From Siphonodentalium dalli (lineage: Eukaryota; Mollusca; Scaphopoda; Gadilida; Siphonodentaliidae), in assembly GCA_032622095.1 (NCBI GenBank), contig CP136069.1, forward strand, positions 157,283,043 through 157,347,042: a stretch of DNA of 64,000 nucleotides, in the 5' to 3' direction. The stretch's first letter is position 1, and every line of letters begins with the position of its first letter. The notes under the pieces were generated by a model, which saw only the letters and a program-made list of their open reading frames with translations, searched no databases and was not told the origin of the DNA. Shown here one piece after another: positions 15,201-30,200 of this stretch. The translations under genes were made by a program, and so were the position numbers.

Positions 15201-18200
15201 CTTGTAATATACTGAAAGTTAGGTAGATAATATTTTATTTAATAGAACAAACGTGTGCTTTATGTTGACTATACCCATAATTTAGTGAGGAAATGTTCTT
15301 TTACAGTTGATGTCGCCAATGACCTGGTTGATGTAATCAGTTTATATTGTTCAAGGACAATACAAAACTTTTTATTGAACATTTTGAATTCTTATGTATT
15401 TTGATGTATTTCACAAAAATAAACGAAAGGGGTGTGCAATAAATAGTAGTGACTTATATGAATAGTTTTGTGATTCTTTTGCTAACTTTTTTTGCAGGAA
15501 GCTGATGATGCTGAAAAGTTCAAAGACAATCAACGTCTCTTCTTGGAGTTTGCCCAACATATAGTTAAGGATAGTAGGTAAGACAGTAACCATGGTTTCA
15601 TGCCTGTCTAATGGATTTGGCTTGCTATTGATTCCCGCTGTGCGGGATAGCATCACTAAATTCACCCTCTGGGGACCTCATTCCGCAAATTCAGGTTTGA
15701 TGAAGTTGTGCTCGATTACGTGACTCCTGTATGTGTCATGACGTTTTTTATGCTCATTGTAAATCGCAAAATGTTGTTTTCAAATTTGCCCATCAGCGTG
15801 TGATTCTGGTCAATCAAAAACTAAATTTAACAGTTATCAACCAATCAGAATACATATTTTAGCGACAAATATTCAACTTGAATTACAATGCAACAATCTC
15901 GATACTAACTCCCATGACTTTTGCAGCCCAGTGAAGGAATCGGTGGCGAGCCTCCTGCTGAACACAGTCTCACATCTATGTGGCCACATGTTCGTTACGG
16001 TGTCCGAGATCCAGTTTGGATTTTCTGATCTTATGCTGATCATGAGAACATTGGCAAGTGCTGGGAACGGATCTGGCCATGAACACCTCCTGGACTCCAT
16101 TACATTCTGGTTAGGAATATGGTAAGATAATTTACATTTTTTCACTCACCTTAATTGCATATAGCAGCTTGGTTTGACTTCAAAATCCAAAATTGGACAC
16201 TTCAAATGAGGTCATAGAATCCACCACTAATTTTAAGTGCCTCAAGTTAACAGTCAACAATTTCACGAATATCTCAAACGAGTTCGCATACAAGGACCGC
16301 CCAGATATTTTCACCAGAGTTACGGCTCTTTGATTGTCATTTTTCGGCATTTAGCACAAACAAAAAGTTGTCCAGGGGTTATATAAAATAATTATCAACA
16401 GATTTCAAATATTAAAATTATGTGAGTTCACAAAATGAGTATCTGAAACGAGTTTGCAACCAGGCTTGGCCGTACATTTTCACCAGAGATATGGCCTTTC
16501 TATAGATGAATAAAATAGTAAGTACATTTTTTATTTATATAAATATTCTAGTCTTTGTGTCATATTTGTGTTTTGGAATATATTTAAAAAAACCAAACTT
16601 ATTAGTAATTTTAAGTAGATTTTATGAAAGAGAATTTGTTGTGTATATCTAGGAAGATGGAAAAATAAACTTATATCTTTAAATAATCAGACACTCAACA
16701 CTATAGACTAATTTATATTGATGAGAATACTGTCCCATACATGTTGATAATTATTAACCATAATTGATTTTTGAAACATTTTTTCCAGCAAAAATGGGCT
16801 CTTGGAAGGAGAAAGTAATAAAGATATTGAAAGGAATTCAGTCAAGGTAAAGTCATGCTAAGTAGATGTCCTGTTTCCACGGGTCATGACCGGAGCTGGT
16901 GCAACATTAAAAACCCTGTGCCAGTGCATTCTCTTCTATATGCGAGTCTCTCATAGGGAGCCTCGCATATATAAGAGAATGCACTGACTTACAAGGTCGA
17001 GGTAAATATTGTTAGGCCAATGTATTCTCTTACATATGCAAGGCTCCCTATTGGAGACTCGCATATACAAGAGAATACATTGGCACAGGGTTTTGCAAAA
17101 TTTCAGGAATCTCCAGTCATGGAAATGTTAAGTGAATTTTTATGAAGTAGAATTATGCAGTGATTATACATGACCTTAACTGCCCATTGAATATACTACT
17201 GTTGTATTTATATTAGGCAAACATTTCAATTGAAGTCATGTTTTGACAAATGCGGAATGTAGATGACATTAATGAATACAATATAACTGCAGACTGTCAA
17301 ACTCATTGTATTACAATTATATTATTGATGTTGAATGATACATAAACATAGGACCAAACATATGTTTTAACTGAACCAGTGCTTGCTGCATTTTGATGTT
17401 GGTGAAAGACTGCCTTCAACTCTTGCAGCATTCTTGTGCCATCTGATCTCGTGCAGTTGTCACTAACCCTGTTAAATTTTATTGCGATTCAATATATCAA
17501 TTAACTAGGAATTCTCTTTGTCTCTAATATGACCTTTTCTTCCAATGATCTATTTTTAGATGATCTATGATGACATCTGTCCGATGTTGGCATATCTCGG
17601 TGATGTCCTGGCTGCACTCAAGAAGAACAGTGAAAAGTATGTTTCTCATTATGAGTCACTTTATGGTGGTTTTTATTATTTTATTACACCCCCCCCCCCA
17701 GTTTTCAAAGAAAATAGGTAGTATACTGGGTTGACTTTGTACGTATGTCCTTGTGTCTGCCCGGGCATATATCTCAAACTTTGGTTATCGGATCTCAAAA
17801 ATGACATTGTTCATGTTTTCAATTATAGAATTATCATGCTTTTTCATTCCTCACCGTAGATATCTCAGCCACGGTTCATCAGATCTCAATGAAATGTTGT
17901 GGAAATAATTTTGTTTTGTCCATTCGCCTCAGTATCACAGCCATGAGTTATAGGATCTTAACCATTCAATGACTGGAGCTTCCTGAAATTTTGCAAAAAA
18001 CCCTGTGCCAGTGCATTCTCTTATACATGCCAGTCTCCCATAGGGAGCCTCGCATATATAAGAGAATGCATGGCCTAACAATATTTACATTGATCTTGTA
18101 AGACAATGCATACTCTTATATATGCAAGGCTACCTATGGCACAGGATTTTAATGCTGCACCAGAGCATCTCTCGTCATGAAAGGGTTAATGAAATATGAT

Positions 18201-21200
18201 ATGAATATTGACCTTCCACAAGCCTTTCAGTGAAATGTTGGTTATGTTTGCATTTTCCCTTATATATCCCTTGTTTAACCCTTTCATGGCTGGATCTTCA
18301 TGAGATTTTGTGAAAACGCTGTGCCAATGCATTCTCTTATATATGCAAGTCACCCATAGGGCACCTTGCATATATAAGAGAATGCATTGGCCTAACAATA
18401 TTTACCTTGATCTTGTAATATGTGCGAGGCTCCCTGTGGAGTATGCGCTGGCACAGGGTCTTTAATGCTGCACCAGTGCAGCTCCTGTCATGAATGGGTT
18501 AATTATTGTAAATTTGGGTTCCATCCTGCCCATGTTTCAATTTGGCACCTTGGAGGTATGCCAGCACCCGAAGTTCAACTTCTTGTTTCAGATGTTCCTC
18601 TTTTATCTAGCATATAATATATCCTTGAGTGTGCATTACAAATTAAGTATTTGAATATTATGTGTAGCTTTAAATTGTAACAATATTAATTGTCTTGTGT
18701 CGTCTCATAGCAGTTTAATTAGCCAGCAAAATAATAGTAGGGGTTATTCAAGGCCTGATTGAACCATAGCAACTCAATTTATGTAGTATATATATGTTAA
18801 ATGGATATGGCTCATTTGAACCTCAAAACTTTTGTTTACGTAATTTGGTAGTAGGGAAAATATCTGTTGATATATATAAGGATTAACTGTCATGTGGACT
18901 GTTTTTATGGAGATGTAACCGTGAGGTAACTGGTCATAACTTGTGACCACTTACCTCACGGTTACATCTCCATAAAACAGTCCACATGACAGTTAATCCT
19001 TATATTTATATACATATAGCGAAAAAGCCACTTTTGTAAATGTATTTAAATCGAAAAGTGTATCGTGACAAAACCAGCCCAGAATATCCAATAGCACCCT
19101 TGGCAAAAGTTAACAGGAACAACGAGGCTCTTTGTATTGAAACCGATGATTTATTAAGTCAATCCTGCGCAAGTCCAAATGCGCCCAAAACATTACGCGC
19201 TCTTCTTTCCGATATTGATGACGCGTCGATGTAATTATGGGGTTGCAGTTATGAGCTGTTGCGTGTTCACCGAGAATAAACTGCAACTAGTCACGTGGGC
19301 GCCGACCAATCGGAATGCTGGATTTAGTGATAATCACACTTAGTATGTAAATATATATACATAATACTGATACACAGGCTATATATATTCCCAAAAAACT
19401 TCACCCAATCATAAAAAATTTACAACTTTTTTCTGTTTTTTCGCACATTCTTTATTGTTACCATATTATGACAGACCAACAAGGAGTACTCTGTATTTTT
19501 TTATGCTGAATAAAAATTTTGACGTAATTCTAAATTCTATGATATGAATATGTCTTTCTGTGGCACATAAAGTCTGTATATGAATATTTAATGAATGTAT
19601 TTGTCGACCTATTTTGATCCCTGGATCCAGATCAGGATATAAGAAATTCAAGCATAATTTCAGACACTGGTCGATTCATGGGCAAAACTGTATTATTATT
19701 ATTTATAAATATATTTACAGGAGTGGTAGAACTTCACCTCTGTTGGACGTGGAAATAACTGCGCCGCAGGTAGGTATCAAACTCTTTCTAGTTTTGTAAG
19801 AAATAACTGTGTTTCAATGTACTTATGAAGTTATTACTGGAAGGCGTCATTGTGAATTTGTCACCTAAAAAACTTTGTATAATGAATAAAGCGAGGAAAT
19901 AATATTTTTTTATTATAGAAAAGTAGATCTTTACGGTGAACAGAAATATGTCAGTAACATCTCAAATGATGGCTCTCAACATACTTTGAGAAATTTCCCT
20001 TTAACAGATCAGTCATTGATGTTTCCTGTGGAGTATAATGTGTGCCTGATCACACCTGAAATAATACTATTCATTATATATGTATGACAAAGCAAACACA
20101 GTACAAGTGGTATCGCTAGAGGATTACAACTTGATTTGAACAGCTGATGATTCTGCAGTCACACTTTGTCAAACTGGAAACTGTGACACTGCTTGGAAAC
20201 TAGACCATTGATGCCCACAAATCACCCAAAATAATTATACAGCACCTTTTCTTTGTTGTTGATATTATTGACCTATAATTTGGTGAGGTCAGATCACGAT
20301 CATCGTGCGTCTACAGATACAGATGACGATAGCACGATAACTTGAACAAATATCTAACTTAACTAATTTTGTTGATATTTGTTATATGAGACTTGCTCAA
20401 CAATGTCTTATTGCAGACCTGGCTTTGGGCAGAGTTATGGCTCTTAATTTGTTCATTTCCATGAATTTGATCACAATAACGCGATAACTTTAACAAATGT
20501 CAACTGATTTTGTTGATATTCAGTTGAGACTCACTCAACAATTGGTTTTTTTATTTATGTAGGATGGGGATGTTGAGTGGCCAGAAGACATTGCTAATGA
20601 AGAGGAGGACTCTGCGGCAGAGGAGTCTGTGAGTACCGTAACTAATCATTAACCCTTTCTGTAATGAATGGATTCTCCCATTCACTTAATAAAGTGTACA
20701 TTGGAATGGTCTATTATTCATCTGGAGGGGTTTACAGGAAGAATAAGCAGACAGCAAACAAATGAATAGATAGTACACAATGAGTCCTATTTATTGGAGG
20801 AAAATTTTCAGATAAACTTATTATCTGAATATTTCCTATGGAAACTACTCATTAATGAGTATTTAGTAATGAAAGGGTTAATATTAGCTGATCAGTGGTC
20901 GCTTGATTCCCATTGTTTAACCTGGGCTCTTTTTAATTTATCAGCCAAAGATTAAAAAAAAATTAATCCAATGGAGTTTCTTTTTCTGTCGTCTGCTTAT
21001 ATGATCTGCCTTATTTGTCTCACGAGTGACCCATGTAAGTGAGATAGCTAAGTGAGACATGCGTTTCTCAAACCTGTATTTCAATGGATATCATATTCCA
21101 ATCAGGAAAATGTGTACTTGAGCCAATCAGGAAAGGGTGCACTTGAGCCAATCAGGAAAAGGTGTACTTGAGCCAATCAGGAAAAGGTGTACTTGAGCCA

Positions 21201-24200
21201 ATCAGGAAAAGGTGTACTTGAGCCAATCAGGAAAGGGTGCACTTGAGCCTTAGATGGTCAAGGGAGGAGCCTGAGACAAATATAGTTTGACATGATGACA
21301 AAAAAATACCACCTAATGCCTGTTATCCCATACAGGATTAGGAGTTAGGTGGTTGGGGCGGGCGTCCATAACATGAACAGTAGCGCTCGGATCTCATTGA
21401 AATTTGGAAGGATGTTCACTACTATGAGGACTTTCAATGGAGTGTTCAATTGTTTTGTTTGTGTTTTCCATTCCAGAGTTATTCATCTTTGTTTATCTGG
21501 AAATGTTGCCTTTTGTCTGTCCGACTTCTGTTTAGATCATAACTTGTAGTGCATCAGATCTCAATGATATTTGGTATGGATGTTCACTACTATGAGGACA
21601 TTCAATGGAGTGTTTAATCGTTTTGTTCTGATTTTCCATTCTAGAATTATTCATCTTTGTTTATCTTGAAATATTGGATTTTTTTTACTTTTCGAGCAGA
21701 TATCTCAACCATAGTTTGTCGGATCTTCATGATATTTGGTATGGATATTCACTACTATGAGGACATTCAATGGAGTGTTCAATCATTTTTCATTCTAGAG
21801 TTATTCATCTTTGTTTCTCTGAAAATGCTGATTTTTGGGTCCATCTGCCTGAGTATCTCAGTCATAGGTTAAAGGTATGCCCACACTTGGTGGTATGCCT
21901 TCATGAGGGTATGCACTGGACGACAGTCCATCTCTTTTTGATCTGTATGATTACTGATCAGTCTAAAGAAAATGTTGCTTGTACATGTATTACCCATGGT
22001 TATAATGAGCTGTGGTGCAATTCTGAAAACTCACCTGTGATTTTTAACTGAATGTTTGTCCCTCAAATTTATTTTTCTGGATTACTCACTAGACTATACA
22101 GGTAAAGTTCAAATTTGGGTTCGATCTGCCCATTTTTACCGGAGTTATGGTCCTTGTCAACTTACAATTTGCCAATTATTTTGGTTTCCGGATGATAATT
22201 TTAGTTAAGTCATCCAATTGTTTTCTAATTGGGTATATGGATTACTAACATGAAAATACAGGTCAACTTCGAATTTGGGTTTGCTCCAGCTATTTTACCA
22301 CAGTTATAACCCTTGTCAACTTAGAAGTTTGAGTCAATGGTTGTACCCAAAATTAAATTTTTCACTTCTAAAAAAAGTAATGGTTAAAATATAGCCACCC
22401 ATTTTCGGGGGACAATGGCCTGCGGCCTTTTATTAATGCTCTTTCAGAATATGGTGGGTGGGGGGAGGTGTGGAGACAAAGCAACCTTTTTGAAATATTA
22501 TAATAATATTCTACAATTACCCTAGGATGAAGAGTCTCTGAACAATAAGCTGTGTACATTCACTGTGACTCAAAAAGAATTCATGAACCAACACTGGTGA
22601 GTATAAAGTTTAATCATTACAAAATAATTGTGGTGTGTATTTATACAAACATGCACGGAAGTGCGATCAAACAGACCTGTTCCCAGTTCAGATTTTCAAC
22701 TAATTACTAATAGCTAATAACTATGTTCAAACTTCATAAAAAACATGAAGAATGATGACTTCGATCTCAAAAAAATTGTTTGAACCAAATAAATTGGAAG
22801 GAATTGATCAACAAACATTTTACTGTCATCTGTTCGGGAAATATTTGCTACGGGCAGCTGAAATTATGACCCAGAGCTAGCTGATGCAGAGGTAGATGCT
22901 GATCCTATATGTGCTCCAAAAATATAAATATTATATAAAATAACCTGTGTGCACTCTTCTTATATTCCCTTTTGAAAAAAAAGGTTGTATTATGTAATCA
23001 GTCTGTCTGTCTCTCCGTCTGTCTGTCCGTGGCAACGAAAGGTTTAAATGTGGTTTTGGGGATTTTTGGGTTTAAGAGCTTAACCCCTTAAACCTTTTTG
23101 TAAATGCCATATTAACTGTTGTTTGGGGTCTATAAATCATTCTAACACAACTTTCTAAAAACCACAAAAGTTTGGACAAAATTTATTTCCACCCTATCCT
23201 TGCATTCAAAGACAAGGATTGAGGGCTTAAGATCATTAACCCTGGACATTCATAATAATATATCTGCAAATAATGTTTATTTTTCTCCAGTGCTGAAGTG
23301 TTTACAAAACACATAGACATATACACACAATAATACTACTAATAACAGAGTTTACAGAGATAATATATGTTGTATATGTGGTATGCCAATATAAATATTC
23401 AAAGTAGCCCTTAAATCTCTTTCGTTGGTGCACTTTTTGATGCCTTGTTTAAGCTCGTTAATATGGACGGACCTGAGCTCGTAAACCACTAACCACGCCC
23501 TTTTGTTTGTCTAGCTGCTCATCCGTCCATCTGTCCATCAATCCACATGTCTGTCAGTCCATCTGTCTGTCCATCCATCTGTTACATTGATGGTTTCCAA
23601 ACGATAACTCTAGTTTGGATTTAGATATGTGTATTTCCCAACTAAAAATGCAGGGCTCGTTCGAATATGGGTTCCGTTCAATTATTTTTACATGAGTTAC
23701 GGCCCTTTTTCAACTTATAATTTGACCGATTTCATAACATTTTGGTTTCCGACCGGTAGCTCCTGTTTGGATTATGATATGAACCAAAGCTGGTATGTGT
23801 ATCCCAGCTAAAACTACAGGCCAAGTTCAAATATGGATTCTGTCCAATTATTTTTACATGAGTTACGTCCATTTTTCGACTTAGAATTTGACCGCACTTT
23901 GGCGTTGAAATTAGGGGTACATCAGATATTCTTGTTTTCCCAGCCTGCTAATTAATATGAGTTTTATTTAGGTACCATTGTCATACATGTAATATGGTGG
24001 ATGGTGTAGGAGTGTGTACTGTGTGTGCTAAAGTCTGTCATCGAGAACATGATCTTACATATGCTAAATATGGATCATTCTTCTGTGACTGTGGTGCCAA
24101 GGAAGACGGCAGCTGTACGGTAAGATATTGCTTTTAGTACCGAACCAAGTGCTGGTTTTGTTTGTGCCCCCCCCAACTCTGCCCACGCAAACCAATTTTT

Positions 24201-27200
24201 TTAATATATACCCAGCATTTTCCGACATCCAAAATAAATTAATCGATGATGGAAATTGTAATCGATATCGGCTTTTTCAACGGTTCATCGATTATACGAT
24301 TAATCGTGACACCCCCCCCTAGCCAGCAGCCATCTTAGATTTCAAATTTGAACCAGCTTGCATTTATTAAAGAATTGTTTTGAAAATTTACAGGCATGTT
24401 TTGGATCACCTCTAAATAGGAGCTATCAAATTTGAACGATTTTCGATGAAAAACATGGCGGCTGGCAGTCATCTTGGATTTTACTCTTTACATGACTAAA
24501 TCCTTTGCCACACCCTACAGTCCACATCCCTCATCCGATCGTCACCAAATTTCATATGGATCTTCGGGGTGACCTCTAGATGGGAGCCATTGATTTTTTT
24601 AATTTCTCGCAAAACATTGCTGCCAGCAGCCATCCTCAATTCTTGGATTTCAAGTTTGAATCCATCGACTCACCCAGCAACCTGCATTTATTGGAGTATT
24701 TTGAAAATTTACAGGCATGTTTTGGATCATCTCTAGATAGGAGCGGTCAAATTTGAAAAAATTTCGATGAAAAACATGGTCACCGGCAGCCATCTTGTTT
24801 CCGAATTCTGTTAAAAAACATGGCTGCTCTCTTGGATTTTACTCTTTGTATCACCTAATCCTTTAGTACAATCCACAGGTCACATCTCTAATCCGATCGT
24901 TACCAAACTTCATATGGATCTTCTTTTTACTTTATATATATATATATTCATGTTGACATCTAGTATTACTTAGACATTTAAACTTTCCGCATTCCTAATC
25001 GCTCTATTGTCTGTAACACATGAAATTATCTCACATTCAATATTCGATATGACATATCTCTTATTTTTGTTATATAAGAGACTAATGTACTGGTCGATTT
25101 TGATTTTGTAAAGCCCACTTGCCCTGGAGAACGATCACTTCACCTTATTTTTGTGACAGTGAGAAGTCACTTCGCCCTGAAAATCAGCTATGGGCTGGGC
25201 CCTGACATTTCGCACCAACAGTTGAAATTGTTCTCGTAGTTTGATTTTCCAACAATTTATTAGTGGGGAATTTATTGTCTTTAGACCAACATTTGCATAT
25301 TTTCCAAGGTTTTATCAAACTTTTGGACTGATATGGCCATCAGTTGGAAATTTTCCAACCATAGGGGGGTGCCAGGTTGGAAATTTCCAACAAATGGAAA
25401 GCTTGAGGCCAGTCTAGATGCTAGAATTTTGCAAATTTTATGTTCAGATTAAATTTTTTAGCCACATCCCTGTTCCAGCAGCAAACGCCGAAATGACGTC
25501 TAATGTGGTTTTCATTAATATAACCAAAAAAAATTATTTGAAATGTTGAATATCTTTATTTTACTGTTAGGTGACACCAATTTAATTAGTTGCTTTACTG
25601 ACAACTGCTTTTACCGAAAATGCAAAACAAATACAAATTTTTTTTTTTGCCCACAGTGTTAGTTTAAACAATGTTTTATTTGAACTAAACAAAACAAAAT
25701 TACAAACAATACATAGACATAACATATAATTATAATATGTTCAAAAGAGGATTGGGCAACAAGCTTATGGGCTTTAATTTTGTTAAGTCCTGTCCTCATG
25801 GTGTTCAATTTGTGTAAGAATTTTCACCAAACCTTTCTATCAGTCATAATACCACAGGAAGATGAATATATAAGATATGTGTTCACCAGTGATTAAGTAA
25901 TTGCCAATCGGGATGTCAAGACCTCCATGGGTTTATAAAAAAATAAGCTACCCTCCACCATCATGAGATGTTTTCCCCTGATGCTTGTAAACCAACTAAC
26001 AAAATTGCTGTGCCCTTAAGTTAATATTAAATAATTTAATTGTTTAGAATCATATAGAAGTTGCTCATAATTTGTGAAGCAGCAAATGTTATTTTGATCA
26101 TTGTGGCCCATCGCTGATTCCGCACTTTTGTGTAACTAGGAAGTGACGTGGAATATTCTCCCAAAAAAAAAATGACACGGCATCTGCAACGTTACATGTT
26201 CCTGCATTACCTATACACAACCCAAGCTTGGTGCTTTGTGCCAAGTGGGGTCATATCAGATAGGAGTAATGTAATAGTTTTCCGAAACATTAAAATATAG
26301 CTATTTTAGATTGATGCAGCAAACCTGGAACTATATTTTTGTATTTCATTGTCAGTATTTATATTGACTTAGCATAAGTATACCCCAACTGTCGAAGAGA
26401 ATGGGTGGTATACTGGATTGACCTTGTCAGTCCATCCGTCTGTCCGTCCATCCAGCTGTCTGTCTAGCTGTTTGTTCGTGCTTACATCTGACATTTATGT
26501 GGCCAATTTTAAGAAAAATGGACAGTTGGGTGGCCAATTTCCGTTACGCTAACCACATAGCAGTGTTGAGATCAACCCTAAAAAAAAATCTATTTGGCCC
26601 TATCAGCATATTTAATTTTGCGGTCACTCAATAGTTGGAAACAAAAGGTCTATAGATTTAGATATCCATGATCTATTCAACAGGTGTTTGGACAGTTATG
26701 TGGCGAGCCACCCAGTCACGGACCTGTCAGTTTCTCCTATTCAACTGGGCCATTCCACGCAAAGTGGTCCACAAAACAAAAAAATTCAAATTGGACTCAG
26801 GGTCACAATTTATACTTTTTCTCCATAATGTTGATCTAATTTATCAGTAAAAAATATTTGTATGTGGAATGTACATGTGTATGCCTTGCGCATCCGTGTT
26901 CAAATTTATGGCTACTATAGCCAAACAATTGATCCTATACATTTTGAATTGCTGATGCTGTCTAGGAAAAAATGTTACGATTAACAAACTGATTCACATG
27001 TCATTTTACAAACAATGACCACCTTATTCTGTAGGCATGCCTGTTACTTGGATATATGATGCATATCAAGAAAAATAATTGCTATGAAATTCACCTTTGG
27101 CTTGTAACACACATGACAGAATTAACAGTATTTTTTACTTAGATCTGGAAATACTGCACAATGTTTCACATTATTACATATTCAAAGGTAGAAACGTTCC

Positions 27201-30200
27201 TGGACAATTTCGGGAAAAACTTGTTGAACTTGATCACCACCTAATGCCCAGATGCATGGTTTAATTTCTGTAACACATGTGACGTCACGTGTGTTAAAAA
27301 ATGACACATGGCTTATAGTGATTGAAAACATGGGTCCAAGACTTCTGAAAGCTGTTTCTAGATTAATTATGCTGAAATACATAAAATCTACAATTGTACA
27401 TGGCTCCAGAATATTTACTAAAATGATAGGAATTATTGCATCTGACCAAATGAAGTGCCTATTTTTCTGCAGCATCTAGTGTACATCCAGCAGTGAAGAG
27501 TGTTCTGTTAGTTTCTTCTTGATACAGTAAGAATGAACGCTCATCTCAATTCTCTACAGAACATTTTTGGTGGCAATGAATTAAGTATGACAGTATATTA
27601 TACCTTCACAATATCTAGAGGGATTGGCGTCATATGTTGTAAGTCATTCGTGCATTCATAATCAAGCCGATTCTGGAACACGACAAGGGTGTGCACCCAC
27701 AGCATTAAATTTGAAGCTTTTAATACCCCTTAAGCTGGGCACATGTGTTCATTTCAGTCATATACCATACATCAGATATATACCAGTAATATGGTCTCAC
27801 AGTTTAGTTGTTTAAGAAAACTTAACCAAAGTATTCTCTGCAGCTAGGTTTGCTTAAACAGTTAAAACGATTGTGAACAAATACTTTCTATCTAATGATG
27901 TTGTTTACCAATAATGGGCTTTGTTTATGTCTGGTAATGTCATGTTCCCTTGTATCTCTCTTATGAATTGATATTAAATTTTGTTATGTTCTGCTGTAAT
28001 ATGCATAAAATCATCTTTTGAAACAAAACTAGTGCATAAAATTGACAATCGGTTATGAACTGATTGAAAATAGGATACTGGTTTCTGACGCGTAACACAC
28101 GTGACAGTGAATATGCTATCAGGGCGAGAAATACATTCAACTCTCATTAAAAGTACGGTACTAATTGCACATTGAAGTAATCTTTTTTCTTATTGAAAAG
28201 AAGCGCCAATTATGTATCGAACAAGTAACTTCACAGACTTTTTGCATAGAAAACAGGAGTCCTTTTTTTTCTCATTTGTGCGCTGTAACAATCGTGACAG
28301 TCATATACAAGCATGGTACACTAATACATTTACTACACAGTCTTAAGGACTGATCGCATAGTTATGATAGGGTTATTATCGCGACTATGCAGTGAATCAT
28401 TTAATATTATATTGAATGCACACCAAATACTGCTTGAAACTATCACCAAAATTTAGTGCAAAATGTAACACACGTGACATGGAATGGCCCCTCTGTCCTA
28501 GTTGCTGTATACAAGTTTTGGGTTTCAATCAGCTACTTCTTCTATAATTCCTACATGTTCTGACTCCACAATCAGAAATTGTATCACTATAAACTACTTG
28601 ATAGCCACATAAAAGTTTATCCACTACTTGATAGCCACATAAATTTTGTAGCCACATAAATATTTTAGCCAGATAACTCAATAGCCACATATCTCCCCAA
28701 ATGTTGGTATGTCCATCCATGAACGCAATTTTGTACTTGCTTTTATTCCTATATTTTTTGGTAAATTTTTTTAAAACTTGGCGCAGATATTTAGTACCAT
28801 GGGAGCCTGTCCACCTGTGATTATGAGGTCTATCCGACTTTTTTTTGTGGAGTTATCCCACTTTTTCAACTTAGAAAATTTCCAATACAGGGGTATACCT
28901 TTGTCCGAGCTTTTATTCCTACATTTTTTGGTCAATTGTTTTAAAAGTTTGCACAGATATTTAGTACCATGGGAACCTGTGCACCTGTGATTGTATAATT
29001 TTGTCCGAGCTTTTGTTCCTACATTTCTAGGTCAATTTTTTTTAACTTGGCACAGACATTTAGTACCATGGGAACCTGTGCACCTGTGCATTATGACGTC
29101 TGTCTGGCATTTTTTGGTGGAGTTATTTCCCTTTTTTTACCTAGACATTTTTTTTTGCAACATGCCTAATTTTGTCCGAGCTTCTATTTCTACATTTTTA
29201 GGTCAATGTTTTTTAATCTTGGCACTGATATTTAGTACCATGAGAACCTGCGATTATGATGTCTGTCCGACTTTTTTTGTGGAGTTATTCCCCTTTTTCG
29301 ACTTAGAACATTTTTGCAAAATGCATAATTTTGTCCGAGCTTTTATTCCTACATTTTTCGGTCAATAGGTTTAAGATTACGGTTAGGTTTGTGCACCTGC
29401 AATGGGAACTGTTATTTTATTATTTTAACTAAATGTTTACTGACATGTGAAACAACTTAGTATTTTAAAAACATGGGTGGTATCCTTAGTCCCATTGGGA
29501 CAGTCACACCTCTAGTTTACATTGTCATATCAGTAATTTTTCAGTAATTTTTCACCTGTGAAGTGACTGCTCATACAGCATTTTCACACATCATGACACA
29601 TTCATGGCTTTGGGAGAGTGGACAATTAATAAAGGTTGTCATCCTGCAATCAAAGTGCATCTGCACCTGTCCATTTTACCAACGAAAATCTGATGTACTT
29701 ATTGGGGCCACATGCGGGAGAAATGGGTGCTTATCTGGATTTTGGGGTTATTCGCTATGGCAATCCGGGAGTCTCGCCGACAATCCATGAAACTTAACAG
29801 CTCTGGTTGTAACACATTTACATTTTGTATCTATGTATATACTATCAGTTACTGTCTTTTGTTGCCAGAAAAATTATACAAGCATACTTCCGGTAGGGCT
29901 TCACGGTATATCGATATATTATCGTTCCGGTAGGGCTTCACGGTATATCGATATATTATCGAATGTCGATATATTTTTAAATTATCGTATCGTATCGACC
30001 CAAAACTAAATTATCGTCATCAACGATATATTTCCAAAGTTTAATACATTTGAATTAAATAAAACAAAAAGTTTCATGTAGGCGAATTCTAGCCAACAGT
30101 GTGATAACGTGCAAATAGCCGGGACTGTCACCCCCATTGGTGGCTGGCTAGACAAAGAGTCCGCTGTATTGCTAAAGGCATTACAAATAATTAACGTGAA

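Noticed and set aside
21100-21249. CRISPR-like repeat array
   Set aside because: Units are contiguous without spacers and the context is an animal intron; it is a minisatellite.
28991-29368. 125-codon frame in the 28735 array
   Set aside because: It is a translation of tandem repeat units; the phase is not kept from unit to unit.
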